Assembly: GCA_964017125.1 (NCBI GenBank)
Contig: OZ024903.1
Span: 60,760,670 to 60,824,669, forward strand
DNA length: 64,000 nucleotides
Source: Flabesymbios commensalis
Lineage: Eukaryota > Annelida > Polychaeta > Terebellida > Flabelligeridae
Direction: 5' to 3'
Of this stretch, positions 1-13,412 are shown one piece after another. The translations under genes and the position numbers were made by a program. A model generated the notes under the pieces. The model was given only the letters and a program-made list of their open reading frames with translations, searched no databases and had not been told where the DNA came from. Every line of letters begins with the position of its first letter. Within the stretch, counting starts at the first letter, position 1.

Positions 1-434
1 TCAAATGAATTGAAATTTTGCAAGGCCCAAGGGCTATTTTTGAGTCGCCCGCCGAATATCATAAAATTTTTATCAAAAAATTTCTATCTATAGCTGAAAA
101 TTTATATCATTTGACATGTAGTCTAGACTCCTAATGCAATTCAAGGCTAAAAACAAACTTTTATTTTGTCTGATTCACATTAACTGTGGTGAATGAATTA
201 CGCCGATTTCTTGGTCAATTCTGAACTAATTTTCATGAAATTTTACACACAATTTTCCATTAATGCAGAGCTCCAGGAGGAGAGTTTATTCCCTGGAGGG
301 GTGGTGCGTTTATTAGGGATAATACGGTATGTGGTCTATTGACCCTTTTAAAATACCGAAATGATGGCGATTCAGATTGTGGTCTCTTTCCAAATATATT
401 CTTCGTTTTAAAATAATAATTGGAGGTGCATGGG
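1..434. other. No gene seen; AT-rich flank
   Basis: AT-rich DNA with no coding signal or clear repeat. It ends at the left target duplication of the hAT element. Confidence 0.5.
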
Positions 435-442
435 CTCCAGAT

Positions 443-1870
443 CAGGGTTGTCAATATTGCCCGGCCCGGGTTTTCCCACCCCGGAAAAACCCGGGCTGGG
501 CAATAATGCTTTTTTAACCAAAGTGGGCAATAATGAGCAATAATAAAAAAATACTAGAATATCACAAAGTAAAAAGTAAAAATAGTATTGTCAAAGCACG
601 CAATCGTAACACTTTACACCATTTGGGTTCTAAATGTGCAATTCGTCAGTTTTAGTGCTACATTTAAATAATTGGTATCGATCTACAGTGCCTTTCAGTA
701 AAATGTACAAATCAATAGTAAAAAGGTACTTAATGATATTATTTTACTTGTTAAAAAGGGAGGGCTAGTCGAATGTACTAAATGTGTTTTTCATAGCTGA
801 TCTCAACATTTATGTAGTTTTAGTGCTAAATTTAAATATTAGGTATCGATTTACAGTGCCTTTCAGTGAAACTTACAAATCAATATTAAAAAAAAACATA
901 CGAATATTATTTAGACAAGAAAAAACAGTCAGCGATGTACTGCACTAGGTTACGCAATCAGAGAGACGTCCTCTACGCCGCTTATGGTTACGTAATGTGT
1001 AGATGCCTCCAGACGGTAAACTTTCTATTGACAAGAGGTGTGATTGCAGCGCGCCTGAGAAACACGTAATTCGGCCGGCATTGGGTGAATACCCACTGTG
1101 CACTAGATTTTGACCCAATGCTGTTTTATTGTCCCGCCAGCATCGCAGACTTTGTAACAACATTAATATAACGTTGATTTAATGTATTGTGCTTGTAAGG
1201 AAAAGAAACAACCACAATGACCATGCAGCTTTGATCTCAGAAGGCGACATGTGACACTGGAATTAGCGTGTGTTGTCTAGGGTTCGCATCTATATTATTT
1301 AAAAGCCCGTCGTCGTGTTCCTCCTTTCCCAGTTTAAACATGTTAAACAAATACTGATTTTCTTCTAAATTGAATTTGACAAGATCATTTATTAGCAGGA
1401 TTATAGGCCTGTTTCTTTATCCAATAATAAACTATATTTGATAAGAAATTATATTAGATATGATAACCGAGAATACCAGCCTCAAAGGGTTCATCAGCTG
1501 CAGTGTGTGTGTACACACGAAAAACAACATGTTGTTAAGTTAATTTATGCCATAACCCACTTATGTTCGCACCAACAGATTTCACTTAAAATCATAAAAT
1601 ACGTAATTTTTAATATCTATTATATATATATATTTATAAAATAAAAATAAAATGACATCGTAACTGATAATAAATTAATATTTATAATGTAAATAAAGCA
1701 AACATAGGGATCAGGGGGTCTTGAATTGAAAAATGTATGAAATCGAGAATATAGGTATCCGTCCAATATTGCCCATTATTGCCCATTAAAACCCGTATTT
1801 ATCCATATTGCCCATTATTGCCCGGGTAGGCTGGGTAATATTAATATTACCCGGGTTTTTGCCAACCCTG
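443..1870. mobile_element. Non-autonomous hAT-type DNA transposon, 1,428 bp
   Basis: Termini are CAGGGTTGTCAA on the left and TTGCCAACCCTG on the right, an 11-of-12 inverted repeat. The element is flanked by a perfect 8-bp direct repeat CTCCAGAT (435-442 and 1871-1878), the hAT hallmark. Both ends carry many copies of GGGCAATAAT/ATTGCCCATT and inverted CCCGGGT blocks, the subterminal motifs expected for transposase binding. The interior holds a ~165-bp direct duplication (about 650-910) and a degenerate dyad repeat (about 1090-1165) but no transposase. Confidence 0.85.
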
Positions 1871-2020
1871 CTCCAGATAAGATTCAGAAGGCGTAAATTA
1901 AGACGCAAAATAATTATACCTCGAACAACATAAAACAAGGACTTTTCTGATGAAGCTTGTAACTTGGTCAATATTTATATTTAGATCATTAGGATGTTAT
2001 AGATAGATTTCTTCAGCATT

Positions 2021-2122
2021 CAAGTCTGATCAAGTTACAAATAAGCTCGAAAGCTGAGTATTATAGATTTTTTCAGCATAATTTGCATCTTTCGAGCCTA
2101 TTTTTAACTTGATCAGACAGCT
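2021..2122. repeat. Hairpin-forming inverted repeat
   Basis: Arms begin GTCTGATCAAGTTACAAATA and return as TATTTTTAACTTGATCAGAC. They are about 33 bp with few mismatches around a loop of roughly 35 bases. This resembles a small foldback element. Confidence 0.6.
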
Positions 2123-2129
2123 TTGAATA

Positions 2130-2915
2130 TTTTGTTGGCCACCCTACTTATAGGGACTATTGTGGAAATAAGTGACCTGCACCAGGATACTTTCAGTGTT
2201 TTGGACCCTGGTGTTCCAGAATAGTGGAGACACATGTATTTTGAATACTTTTATGTATTTATCATACTGATGTAACCCTATTTTATATGTGAATGCTGGT
2301 GGCAATGCTTTTTATTTTGTCTTGATTGGTTAAATAGTTTTCAGTTATTGTTGATTTTATAGCCAAAATATGTGTTTTTTTTCTGATAGCACTCAGGATC
2401 AACAGATCAACGCACTTTACCTTCCTCATATAGCAGCCCCGCTGATTTTTGTCACCCCCAATTTTTGTAACTCTACACTATGATCTTTAAATGGTGCAGA
2501 CGGTCATTTCAACAACGAAAATGTTTCATTTTTACCAATTAAGATCACAATGGAATTTTTTTTTTAATTGATTTTTATTGTGACATCTCTGTGTTGAATA
2601 TTTGGTGGAAAAAAAAATTGGATCATACATATATTTTTTTAATTGTTGTGTGTGGAAAAACTCTTTGAGATATTCATTCTGCATTTCCCTGTTTTGACTT
2701 TTCCACAAAAAAACTTCAATCTGCAGCAATTTTTACCCCTCTGTCCGTTGGGCCCGAAAGGGTATTGGCGTCCCCTTCGTGCGCCGCCGCCGCACGCACT
2801 CTATTGGCTACTACACCAACATTGTGCAACAAATTAAATTCATAATTCATACAAACATTCAACCCCTCCCGTTACTTTTTTTACCCAAGGTCATAAGTCA
2901 AGGATTTAAAAAAAT
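2130..2915. other. Upstream of RPS26; CpG-rich patch near 2740-2800
   Basis: Mostly AT-rich. The part around 2740-2800 is GC- and CpG-rich with ATTGGCG and CTATTGGCTA (CCAAT-box-like on the - strand). It could be the RPS26 promoter, but no matching first exon ending in ATG was found nearby, so this is only a possibility. Confidence 0.3.
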
Positions 2916-3600
2916 TCTTGTTAACGTGATAACTTGAAAAATAATTATTGGATCTCACCAATTTTTTACGTGAAGTTACCCATGAGTATGGAGATCACCT
3001 GATTAGATTTGCAGCTTTCCACCGATAATCAAAATGGCCGCCACCTGGTGACTAAATTTTTTTTTGACTCAATTTTTTTCATAATTCCCTCGAAACCTGG
3101 TATATGCAGGTTTTCAGGGTCTGCGAGTCTGTTGGCATTGTCTGAGGCTATGGCGGCCATCTTTATTTTTTAATTACAAAATTCCTTATTAACACGATAA
3201 CTTGAAAAACAATTATTGGATCTCTCCAATTTTCATGTGATGTTGCCCATGAGTATGGAGATGACGTGATTAGATTTTCAACGGATAATCAAAATGGCCG
3301 CCACCTGGCGATTTTAATTTTTTTTTAGACTTTTTTTCAGATTTTCCTCGAAACCTGATATATATGGGTTTTTGGGGTCTGCGAGTCTATTGGCAATGTC
3401 CGTTTTCGTGTGCAACTGAAAATGAGGCTATGGCAGCCATTTTGATTTTTTTAATAATTAATTCCTTGTTAACGCCATAACTTGAAAAATAATTAATTTT
3501 TTATGTGACACTGAAGTTACCCATGAGTATGGAGATGACCTGATTAGAATATCAGCTTTCCACCGATAATCAAAATGGCCGCCACCTGAGGAATAATATT
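2916..3600. repeat. Tandem array, three units of about 270-280 bp
   Basis: Units restart near 2916, 3182 and 3462 with TAACxxxATAACTTGAAAAA. Each contains CCCATGAGTATGGAGATGA and AATCAAAATGGCCGCCACCT. Copies differ by scattered substitutions, so the array is old. It lies immediately upstream of RPS26 exon 2, probably in intron 1. Confidence 0.8.
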
Positions 3601-3973
3601 TTCTGGTCGGGAATATACTGACCCCGACCGCATTTTTTTGGGTTATCATCCATAAGAGACTTAAAAGTGAAAATGTGTTTGAGAAATTGGTTTTGTGACC
3701 ATTAGTTGGGGTTGACCAGCCATAGTAGCGACCTCTGGGACAAGTTTCAGTGTAGTAGCAATCACAGACCATTTGAAAACAATATCTGCATTTTTTTTCT
3801 AAAAGAGACAGATTCTGATAAACTAAACCCACTAGAGTATGAAAACAATATTGAGATGGGGCCTAATCCGCCGCAGGTTACATTGCAAACATAGTGTGTC
3901 ATTTGAATTTTCTATTTCAAATATCTTCAATGCACTACATTATAAAAATAAATGTTGTTGATTTTGTTGATAG

Positions 3974-5349
<1,376 letters not shown>

Positions 5350-5381
5350 GTGGAAGGAAGAAGCTCTGTCTGATGCCACAT

Positions 5382-5387
5382 AATAAA
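5382..5387 (+). terminator. RPS26: RPS26 polyadenylation signal
   Basis: AATAAA, 32 bases after the stop codon, inside TAATAAATAAATTAATAAAA, which offers overlapping hexamers. This implies a very short 3' UTR, as usual for ribosomal protein mRNAs. Confidence 0.8.
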
Positions 5388-5759
5388 TAAATTAATAAAA
5401 TCCAAACATGATCTTTTTGTTCATTTTTTGCTGAACATTAAAATTCTGAGAAAAAGCCTGGGCAATTTGATGAGCCTAAAAGCTACGGTTGTCGGTCTGT
5501 TGTTTCACACTTGTTTCACATTATGTCTGCTGGTGGTTATGGTACTAAGTTTTATATAATATGGGGTGGCACTAAGTGTCTTAATAGTTTCACCACATTT
5601 ATTGCCGTGACATATCAAAATAACTAGAAATAGTTATCCTGCAATTTTGAAACTCCCATCATTTTGTTCTCCCAAAATATTTGGTACCCTGTGTGTCTAT
5701 AACTGTCTTCAGACAACTCGCCCTACAAAATTAGTTTTAAGCCTTTCATGCGTGTGCAA

Positions 5760-6130
5760 TGACAGGGTTCCCACTTGCCTGGAATTTGGCCTAACAAAAT
5801 TCCATGCATGAAAATATCATGGAATTTAAAGACCTTTTTCATGGCCAAATCATGGAATTTTGTTTCAGTTAACTGCATTTTTTTAATATCCGAATAAATT
5901 TTGAAGAATTTATTATTTGTCACTTGTGTTTCTTTCTTAGCCTTGTATTTGACTACTGGTTGCATGTGCCCAAATCTTTTGATGTAAAAATAATAAGGTG
6001 AACAATAACAATTTAGGAAAATTACACATGCGGCCCACATTGAAGACATGAGTCTTATACAATGATTGATTGATTAACAGGGTTCCCATTCACACTGGAA
6101 ATCAGGGAAAAATGGAAAAGTGATATCATG
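5760..6130. repeat. Two direct copies of a CAGGGTTCCCA-type terminus
   Basis: ACAGGGTTCCCACTTGCCTG at about 5761 and ACAGGGTTCCCATTCACACT at about 6079 have the same orientation. CAGGGTTCCCA resembles the left terminus of some hAT elements, but no matching right ends or target duplications were seen. The segment between carries repeated CATGGAATTT words. Confidence 0.4.
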
Positions 6131-6229
6131 TTTTCAGTCATGTAAAAATGGGTGGTTTTGAGAAAAATAAAGGAATTTAAATATTTACAAAACAAAACTA
6201 TTAACCAACATTCACATTGTTTAACATTT

Positions 6230-6790
6230 TTAGCTAACCAGGCACTAACACTCGTGAGGGTTGGAGCCAGACCTGATTAGTTTTTCACGAAAATCGGCCC
6301 GTTATTGGGTCTCTGGTGGCCGAAAAAACATACAAAAATCAGCCAAAATTGAGGTTTCTGGATGCTAATATGAAAAGTTTTTGATCAATCAACTTCTAAC
6401 CTGGCACTACCGGTAACACTTATGGGAGTTAGAGCCAGAGCTGATTCGTTTTTAACGAAAATCGGCCAATTATCGACCCTCTGGTGGCCAAAAAACATGA
6501 AAATCAGCCAAAATTGAGGTTCCCGTAAGCTAATGTGAAATGTTTTTGACCAATCAACTTCTAACCTGGGATTAATACTCAGCGGTCAGGGCCAGACCTG
6601 ATTAGTTTTCACGAAAATCAGCCGATTATCGACCCTCTGGTGGCAAAAAGAAAATCGGCCAAAATTGAGGTTTATGGACGATAATGTAAAAAGTTTTTGA
6701 CTAAAGGACTTCTAACCTTACAATTGCATTTATGGGCATGATCTGCAGGAATGATTAACTTTTTGAGAATATCGGGCCATTTTCGGAAAA
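6230..6790. repeat. Tandem array, four units of about 150-165 bp
   Basis: Units restart near 6233, 6398, 6560 and 6712 with CTAACCxGGCACTAxxAC-like words, followed by GAGCCAGACCTGATTAG and ACGAAAATCGGCC. The last unit is the most diverged. Confidence 0.75.
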
Positions 6791-7602
6791 TCGTCGCAGC
6801 TACCAAATCCCTCCGATTTGCACTTGTTTTTTAAATAGTTGTGTACACTTGATCTACATCATTTATAAACTTACCTAATGTTATAGGCCTATGTAATTTA
6901 TTCAGTAGTACGAAGTTGCTATTCCTCAATAACCTCTAGTTACTGTTGACTGAAGTCTGTAGACGAGTAAATGGTGCTATACAACGACAAGAGTCGTTGA
7001 GCCAATGTTGGTAAAATGCTGGGCCAGCGTGACAGACGGAGGGACAACATTAAATAGAGCCTATTAAATACGCCTACTATAGGCCTACAGTGAGCGCCTT
7101 GTGTTTTTTGAGGTCACAAATCAAATCACACTAACTTGATGTCACCTCTGTGGTGTGATACCGGCTCCAGCTTTGTTCTTTCCTTAATTAGTCTGCTTAG
7201 TTAACTCTACAATCTCATAATTTATTGTCAATATTTTTTTCTTCTTTTGGTTCGCAACTTGAATATAGCCTGTAACTATACCCACAACATATATAGGCCT
7301 AATAGCGGTATTATGACGAAGTTAACTCTCACTAAATATCTTACGCCCAGTAGGAATTCCGCGGCTATGTGATATAAACCAAATAAAAAAGTGGCTATTC
7401 ATATGGCAGAGTTATAACGGCAGTCAATGGGAGCACGTCATTCCGTAAACGGAGCTGTCCATAGAGTTACATTGTAAAGAATTACTTTTGATTAGCCACT
7501 GCTCAAGAAAAAATGTACAGACTTCCGCCGTGTTCTGCAGGGGCCCTGGTCTGTAAAAGGTGGCATGAACATTAATTACATGAGAATATAATCAGCCCAG
7601 TC

Positions 7603-7793
7603 GGTGGTTTAAATTGACATCTCGTATGCTCCATTCTATTTTATGAGAATAGTCATGTGATATTAGTTAACACATGTGTCGCTTAATGACCCTAAAGGTG
7701 GTTTAAATTGACAACTTGTATGCTCCATTCTATTTTATGAGAATAACCATGTGATATTAGTTAACACATTTGTCGCTTAATGACCCTAAAGGT
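7603..7793. repeat. Two tandem units of 94 bp
   Basis: GGTGGTTTAAATTGACA at 7603 recurs at 7697, and both units end CGCTTAATGACCCTAAAGGT. Only a handful of differences, so a fairly young duplication. Confidence 0.85.
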
Positions 7794-7904
7794 CGACGCA
7801 AGCTCTACTTCAGTGCCGTCAGGCTCTAGTATAATTATAATTATGTTTTGTTTGGTACTTTCTCGTTTTTCAACTTCAAGTTTTCAGTTTGACTTTCAAG
7901 ACAA

Positions 7905-8105
7905 ACGTCTGTCGTTAACTTCCGCTTTACATCTGTTCTGCCTGTGCAAAGTCAAAATGCATTATCTGCTCCCTGTTAAACTAGGCATTTACTGCTTCTT
8001 AACTGGCTCCTCTTGCCATGGCGCTACCAAAAGGTGGTATTTGCCAACTTGTAAATAGAGTATATACTTCCTTTAAGCTGATGTCACTGCCTACTTCTAG
8101 TTAGT
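7905..8105 (+). repeat. Interspersed repeat, inverted relative to 48295-48520
   Basis: It reads as an approximate reverse complement of 48295-48520. Shared blocks include ATCTGTTCTGCCTGTGCAAA, TAACTGGCTC and ACTTCCTTTxxGCTGATGTC. It contains no coding signal. Confidence 0.75.
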
Positions 8106-8145
8106 AACATCATGTTCAAGAGACAGTATTGGGTTTATTCATAAC

Positions 8146-8233
8146 CCCCTCGAACCATCAACCCACAACCCTCGACCAACAAGTCCCTCGACCCACAACC
8201 CCTCGACCCACAACACCCTCCACCCACAACAAC
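8146..8233. repeat. Minisatellite CCCTCGACCCACAA
   Basis: About six imperfect copies of a 13-15-bp unit, CCCTCGACCCACAA with variants. Confidence 0.8.
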
Positions 8234-8479
8234 ATATTTTTTATCCCATTAGATGGTAACCAAATAGCTGGCAAGGTCGCCAGTCACAGCCCGAAAATGG
8301 AAACGAAAAGTCAGACAGGCTAGTAACCAGACATTTATACTTCAAGTAGGCCTAATAGGGCCTATATCGAGAAGTTATTAAGTTCAAAAGTTCCCACGTT
8401 CCGAGAACTTCAAGTCACCATGCATATGAGACCCACTGTAGGCAGTTAAATCAATTATATAATTGCTGTCAACAAAACT

Positions 8480-8676
8480 ATTTAATCACCTGGGGGGGGG
8501 GGGGGAGAGGGGGACTGGATTATTTATCCCCGCATAATTTCAACACGTAGGGCTCGGTGACACGTGGAGAAAAATGATTGGGCCAGCTAGTCCAGGTCTT
8601 GAAATATATTATTTATTTCATAAAGAGCCTGTCAGGTTGTGATTTTAAAATAACCCCCCCCCCCGCCGATTGAATG
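8480..8676. mobile_element. Short inverted-repeat element with poly-G/poly-C ends, copy 1
   Basis: The left end ATTTAATCACCTGGGGGGGG is mirrored by CCCCCCCGCCGATTGAAT on the right. The interior CCGCATAATTTCAAC and TTCATAAAGAGCCTGTC recurs, reverse-complemented, at 14350-14547. Target duplication not resolved. Confidence 0.65.
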
Positions 8677-8917
8677 GTGCATGACCATCTAGAAATGTAA
8701 GCCTACCTTTAGGCCTATTCTGTGAAACACAGTGACGTCACCGGAATTCTTTTTAAATGGCTACTCGATGAAAAAAAAATGCTACACAAGACCCCCTCCC
8801 CCATACTTCATTGTATCAGCTACATGTAGCTCCGTGAGTGTGTGCTTTATAGATTATGACCCCAGAGTCGGGAACATGGGCGCTGTGGCTGGCATCAAAG
8901 CCAACACATGCGCTGAC

Positions 8918-8999
8918 TCGGGAAATTCACCCAATGTTGTCTTAATACTGGGCCAGCATCTCCACAGCTGGCACAACATTGTCTGCACAGGGACGCTTT
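8918..8999. repeat. Dyad repeat, CAACATTG class
   Basis: CACCCAATGTTGTCTTAATA opposite CTGGCACAACATTGTC, around a GGCCAGCATCTCCACAGCTGG core. One of about twenty diverged copies in the window. Confidence 0.5.
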
Positions 9000-9071
9000 G
9001 ACTAGTAAACGCGGCATGCATATGAATAGGATATAGGTCTACCGACAGAGAATTTATTATGCCCTATTCAT

Positions 9072-9345
9072 TAAAGGTGTGGTCAACTGTCAAAATTCGC
9101 GGGACAAGGGTCCCCCAGAAGGCAAAAGTGCCCGTGGGTAGGCCAAGGCCTTATTCCATAATAACACTAAATATGCGTTCCATACCCAAAGCCTCATTAA
9201 GAGCAAGTTCTCAAATCACAGCAAGTTCATATATACTTGAGCGACATCTATGAGTTAATAATTCAAAGCCCTTTGCCCTTACCCCTACTTGGTCCCTGGC
9301 TTGCAAACAAATGGACTGTATTACTGCGGGGATTTGGAAACTGCT
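9072..9345 (+). repeat. Interspersed repeat, inverted relative to 12010-12300
   Basis: Shared words with the reverse complement of 12010-12300 include GGGTCCCCCAGAA, CGTGGGTAGGCC, TTAAGAGCAAG and ACTTGAGCGACATCTA. No coding frame or poly-A tail. Family not recognised. Confidence 0.75.
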
Positions 9346-9372
9346 TGACCCCAAAAGCTTGTATTGACACTC

Positions 9373-9477
9373 AGTAAACACAAAACATTTGTATGACTTC
9401 ATGCAATGTTGGAGCAAGGTCGAAAACGTTTGGCCGACGTTGTATAAATGTTATACAAATGTCTTGTGTTTGCTGGG
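9373..9477. repeat. Near-palindromic dyad repeat with AGTAAACACA/TGTGTTTGCTG ends
   Basis: Arms run AAACACAAAACATTTGTATG and, on return, TACAAATGTCTTGTGTTT, with ATGTTGGAGCAAGG/GGCCGACGTTG near the centre. The end sequence matches other copies at 16890, 19112 and 48099. A second, partial copy follows at about 9496-9595. Confidence 0.7.
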
Positions 9478-9769
9478 AGCTGCAGGAGGACTTTCTCTCA
9501 AACATTGTACATTTATTCAATGTTGGTTCAATGGTGGGCCAGCGTCGCAGACGTTGGCCTAGCATTAAAACAGCATTGGATCAATGTCTCGTTTAAGTAG
9601 TATCTTGTAATCAGTTCAGTGGCTATATTAATGCCGTCAATCTGTACTCAATAGGCAACTGTTGGCCTACACTTGACCGTCCCAGGCATGCGCATTTTGC
9701 AGTTGAACACTAGTTTAATATAGGGCCTAATATTAAAAACACAAATTAGGCCTATGTTATAAATAAAAA

Positions 9770-9890
9770 GGGTCTTCTGACTAATCATCCTTACTGGTTT
9801 TCTGACTAACGGGCCTTCTGACTAACGGGCCTTCTGACTAACGGGCCTTCTGACTAATGGGCCTTCTGACTAATGGGCCTTCTGACTAAA
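9770..9890. repeat. 17-bp minisatellite GGGCCTTCTGACTAACG
   Basis: Five near-perfect units plus two degenerate ones at the left end. Units differ mainly by AACG versus AATG. Confidence 0.9.
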
Positions 9891-9899
9891 AGGCGGACA

Positions 9900-10535
9900 C
9901 CGGGTGGACGGGTGGAAGGGTGAAACTATTCCCACTATCTTGGTATGTGCCCTATAGGCCTAGTAGAAATACAACGCATTGAAAACAATGTATTATATAT
10001 TATGTGAAACATTTAGTCAGAAATAAACACATATCATTCGGTTTTATCTCATTCCGAAACATAACATGGTTATCTTAAAAGCTTAAATTAAAGTTCTTTG
10101 GACGTTATCTTATGCCAAAGCATAAAGTATCCAATATGTCAGCTATAAATAATATTGAGTTTAAGACAACCATTAAAGGTAAATCATATTTTGATGTTTT
10201 AAATTAGTCAAATAATAAATTATCGTCACTTGAACTGTCTGTCTCGTCACTTGATATTATAATATTGTCATCCCCTGATAACTAAAACATCTGTATTATA
10301 TGCACGAATGACCACATCATTATATAGTCCTACATTGTCAATTGCTTCTGTGCTACATAAGTGAGTTTTAACGACACATATGAAAATATATATATATATA
10401 TTTAAACCAATATAGTACATCATCAATGTCATAAAAATCAATAATTGGAACCGTTTTGCTAATCAGCCTATAGATACCAGCAAGAATACATAGCACATCA
10501 TTTTGATATCAGTAATCAGGTAATGTGTTTCTATA
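9900..10535. other. No gene seen; AT-rich spacer
   Basis: AT-rich with a short (TA)n run near 10388-10401. No coding signal or recognised repeat. Confidence 0.5.
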
Positions 10536-10540
10536 TATGT

Positions 10541-10709
10541 CAGTGGCGGATCCAGCATAAGGCATACCCGGCGTACGCTCCCCCCCCCCTTTATGGTAAA
10601 AATATTGCATTTTTATGCATTTTTTTGAATAAAGTGAAGCTAACAATCTTTTTTTCAGCCAAAATGTGGTTTACGCCCCCTCCTCTTGCACATTCTTGAT
10701 CCGCCATTG
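10541..10709. mobile_element. Short inverted-repeat element, CAGTGGCGGATCCAG ends
   Basis: The left end CAGTGGCGGATCCAG is mirrored by TTGATCCGCCATTG. It is 169 bp and flanked by TATGT on both sides (10536-10540 and 10710-10714). The terminus looks hAT-like, but the duplication I can align is 5 bp rather than 8, so the superfamily is open. Confidence 0.7.
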
Positions 10710-11469
10710 TATGTAGCAACAATACCAAAGGGCAGGGGCCTGGTGCCTGCTTGGAAAGTCAGAGATCGCAGATTCGTCTCCTGCTTTGGCATTCCAAGTT
10801 TCAAAGAACAAAAGTTTCCTCCCTGCTCAATCGTAAAGATTGAATATTGTGGGCAGCCTACATGACCGAGAGATAACGTGCTTGGCCGCAGACCAACAGG
10901 ACTCAATTTCAAATCATGTGTCTGGAGGGCAGTGTCACCTCATTCATATCACCATCCCCAGGAGGTTCTTCTGGCCCAGTTTAGCCTATATGTGAACAAA
11001 TGTGGCGTAAAACACCATTTATTTTATTTCATTACATTTTATAAAGCCAACTAACACCTGACTCTACGTTTGCCTGATAACATTACAGTAACATTGCAGC
11101 AAAGATCGTGTGAGTTGAGAAAGCCTTCATGGGTCTTTATCCTTGGGTCGATCTACTGTTAGTATTGTGATTTTCGTAACTTGCATTACGTAAGAGGGTG
11201 TAGTAAAAGTGCATTATGGTTACATGTGATAATGATGGATTAGGGCTGCTGTAGATTTCACGACTGAGTAAGAAACATTAAAAGTTGATATTTTACAACT
11301 CGGTGACGATTTTGTTAGGCCTATTTAAGGCAGAAGAATTGAAATTGAAGAATAAAGACTTCGTGAAAATTCCTGGCTAACTGGGGCCTATTAAAAGACC
11401 CAGAATAAATAATAATTGCACATCTACTCGTGTATGTAACGTTACATAATTTTTATATTGTGGTTCTGT

Positions 11470-11745
11470 AAAAATGATTTTTTGTCAAGCATTTTTCATT
11501 ACGTGCAGTGGGCCTACTTCAGAATGTGTGTAAAATCAGCAAAATGTATGATGGGAATCAAACATATAATAAATTCCAATGATGGATGAGATATAAATAT
11601 ATACTACCGCCTATACATATTTTATTTTCATTATAATGCAATTTAGAGCATAAATATACATTCTCTGACACACCTGTAGCTGATATTGTGCAATGCTGTT
11701 GACAAGTTTCAAGGCCCCTGGGCCTCTTGTTTTTGTTTCCTATGT
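11470..11745 (+). repeat. Interspersed repeat ending in AGGCCCCTGGGCCTC, inverted relative to 47449-47705
   Basis: Shares with the reverse complement of 47449-47705: TCATTACGTGCAGT-like start, TGTGTGTAAAATCAGCAAA, CATTCTCTGACACA, TAGCTGATATTGTGCAATGC and the palindromic GAGGCCCAGGGGCC end. Confidence 0.8.
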
Positions 11746-12009
11746 AACAAATAGTGAGTGTTATTTCTCCTTGATTTTCATGCAATTAACTTGCAATTTT
11801 AACACAATGTTTCTTAAACATCTATCTGTTATAATAAAAAAACAGACAAAATGGCTGACAAAAAACTCATGAAACCTAGTCCAAACATTATTGTTACTTG
11901 AAAAGTCACAATTCCCTTCTAGTTCATGTTGTCACTATGTTATTTGAGAATATTAGCCTAAATAAAAGACAACACATTTTTTGAACCCCAGCAGACACAA
12001 ATCACATAC

Positions 12010-12300
12010 ACCTTCACGGGGTTGGCTGTTTCGCAATCCTCGCAGTAATAAAGCCAGTTAGCTTGCAATCCCAACGCCCAGCTAAGAGCCAGGGCTAAGA
12101 GCTTTGGTGGAATTATTAACTCCTAGATGTCGCTCAAGTATGTGGACTTGCTATGATTTGGGAGCTTGCTCTTAATGCGGCGGTGTGTATATGAAACACA
12201 TATTTTAGAATTATTAGCCTATGATATAGAGCCTAGGCCTACCCACGAGCGCTATTGCATTCTGGGGGACCCATGTCCTGCATGTATTAACAGTTGACTA
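12010..12300 (-). repeat. Interspersed repeat, partner of 9072-9345
   Basis: Reverse-complement copy of 9072-9345. Substitutions are scattered and there are a few indels, so the two insertions are independent and old. Confidence 0.75.
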
Positions 12301-12577
12301 GACCTTTAAATTAAAGAAAGACTTGTTAGCTGCATAGCGCGAAAATTCGACTGCAGATTGGTTCAATGCATAGATACTACCAAGCACCCTCTGTAGACTT
12401 GTCATGCAGATACTCTTTCTAGCATGGTGGCATGCGTGATACTCTCTCTAACATGGTATCCTGCTTTCTAATGAGCCGCCAACAAGCGCATATGACGACC
12501 AGTAATTCACAGTTTTCGCATATTTACATATACTAAAAGTGTTTAATTGTTTTATTAGATATTTTATGAATAGCTGT

Positions 12578-12918
12578 TGTACCGTACCACCTTGCAAACA
12601 TATGTACGAATTGGAATTGATTTGCTGTGTTAAATAGACGCCTCCTCACTAGATATCGGCATGCAAATTGACACTTTTGTTGATTTTATTTCAACATGGA
12701 TTAACATGCCGCGCCAAAAAATCGTCTGAATATACATTGTTGTCGAATACATCAAATCGATATCCCACCTGCTCAAATATTATCCTCCAAATCTACGATA
12801 TCCAGCAAAGCATTAGCTGAAATGGTCCTGCTTTCTAACAATTCCATTTGAGATATGACATGCTTTCTAATTAAGAGCAAGTGTCCTGCTTTCTAAGGAG
12901 CAAAGTGGTACGGTTGAT
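12578..12918. repeat. Possible inverted-repeat element with repeated CCTGCTTTCTAA
   Basis: ACCGTACCACCTTGCAAA near 12580 is mirrored by GCAAAGTGGTACGGT near 12902. CCTGCTTTCTAA or a close variant occurs four times between 12466 and 12900. Confidence 0.45.
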
Positions 12919-13269
12919 ATGGCAAATAAGTATTAATCGGCGAGTAGGCCTATTTTACTATCTATATTAATCATTAGAAGGGGACAGCAGAGGCTGACGC
13001 CATTAGGGTGGTTTACAACATGGTGGCGCCATAGTATATGATCACGAGTTACAAAGAGAGGTAAAATTAAATCATGCATGCATGAGTCATGGTGGAAAAG
13101 CAAGGTTCTGTATCATGAGATGGCTTCTATTCTGCCGTACAAAGCCTAACGGCGGCATCTGCTTACTTGTTAAAAGTGAGCAGATACTGACTTTTGGCTT
13201 TATAGAATAGTAATGCGTTCTACTGGATATGTAAACTGTGATAAAATACATTTTAGAATAGTCTACTTA

Positions 13270-13412
13270 AAGGTGATCTATCACCCCTTATATAGTATGA
13301 ATAAATTTGTGACAAATAAATCAAAGTTGCCACAAGATGAGGCACACGTGTTTCCTTATATGGCTATGATAGCCAATCACCCTCATATATGGGGTGATCA
13401 TGTGACCCTCTG
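13270..13412. repeat. Short imperfect palindrome around GGGGTGAT
   Basis: GGTGATCTATCACCCCTTAT on the left is answered by CATATATGGGGTGATCATGT on the right. Likely a small foldback element. Confidence 0.45.
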
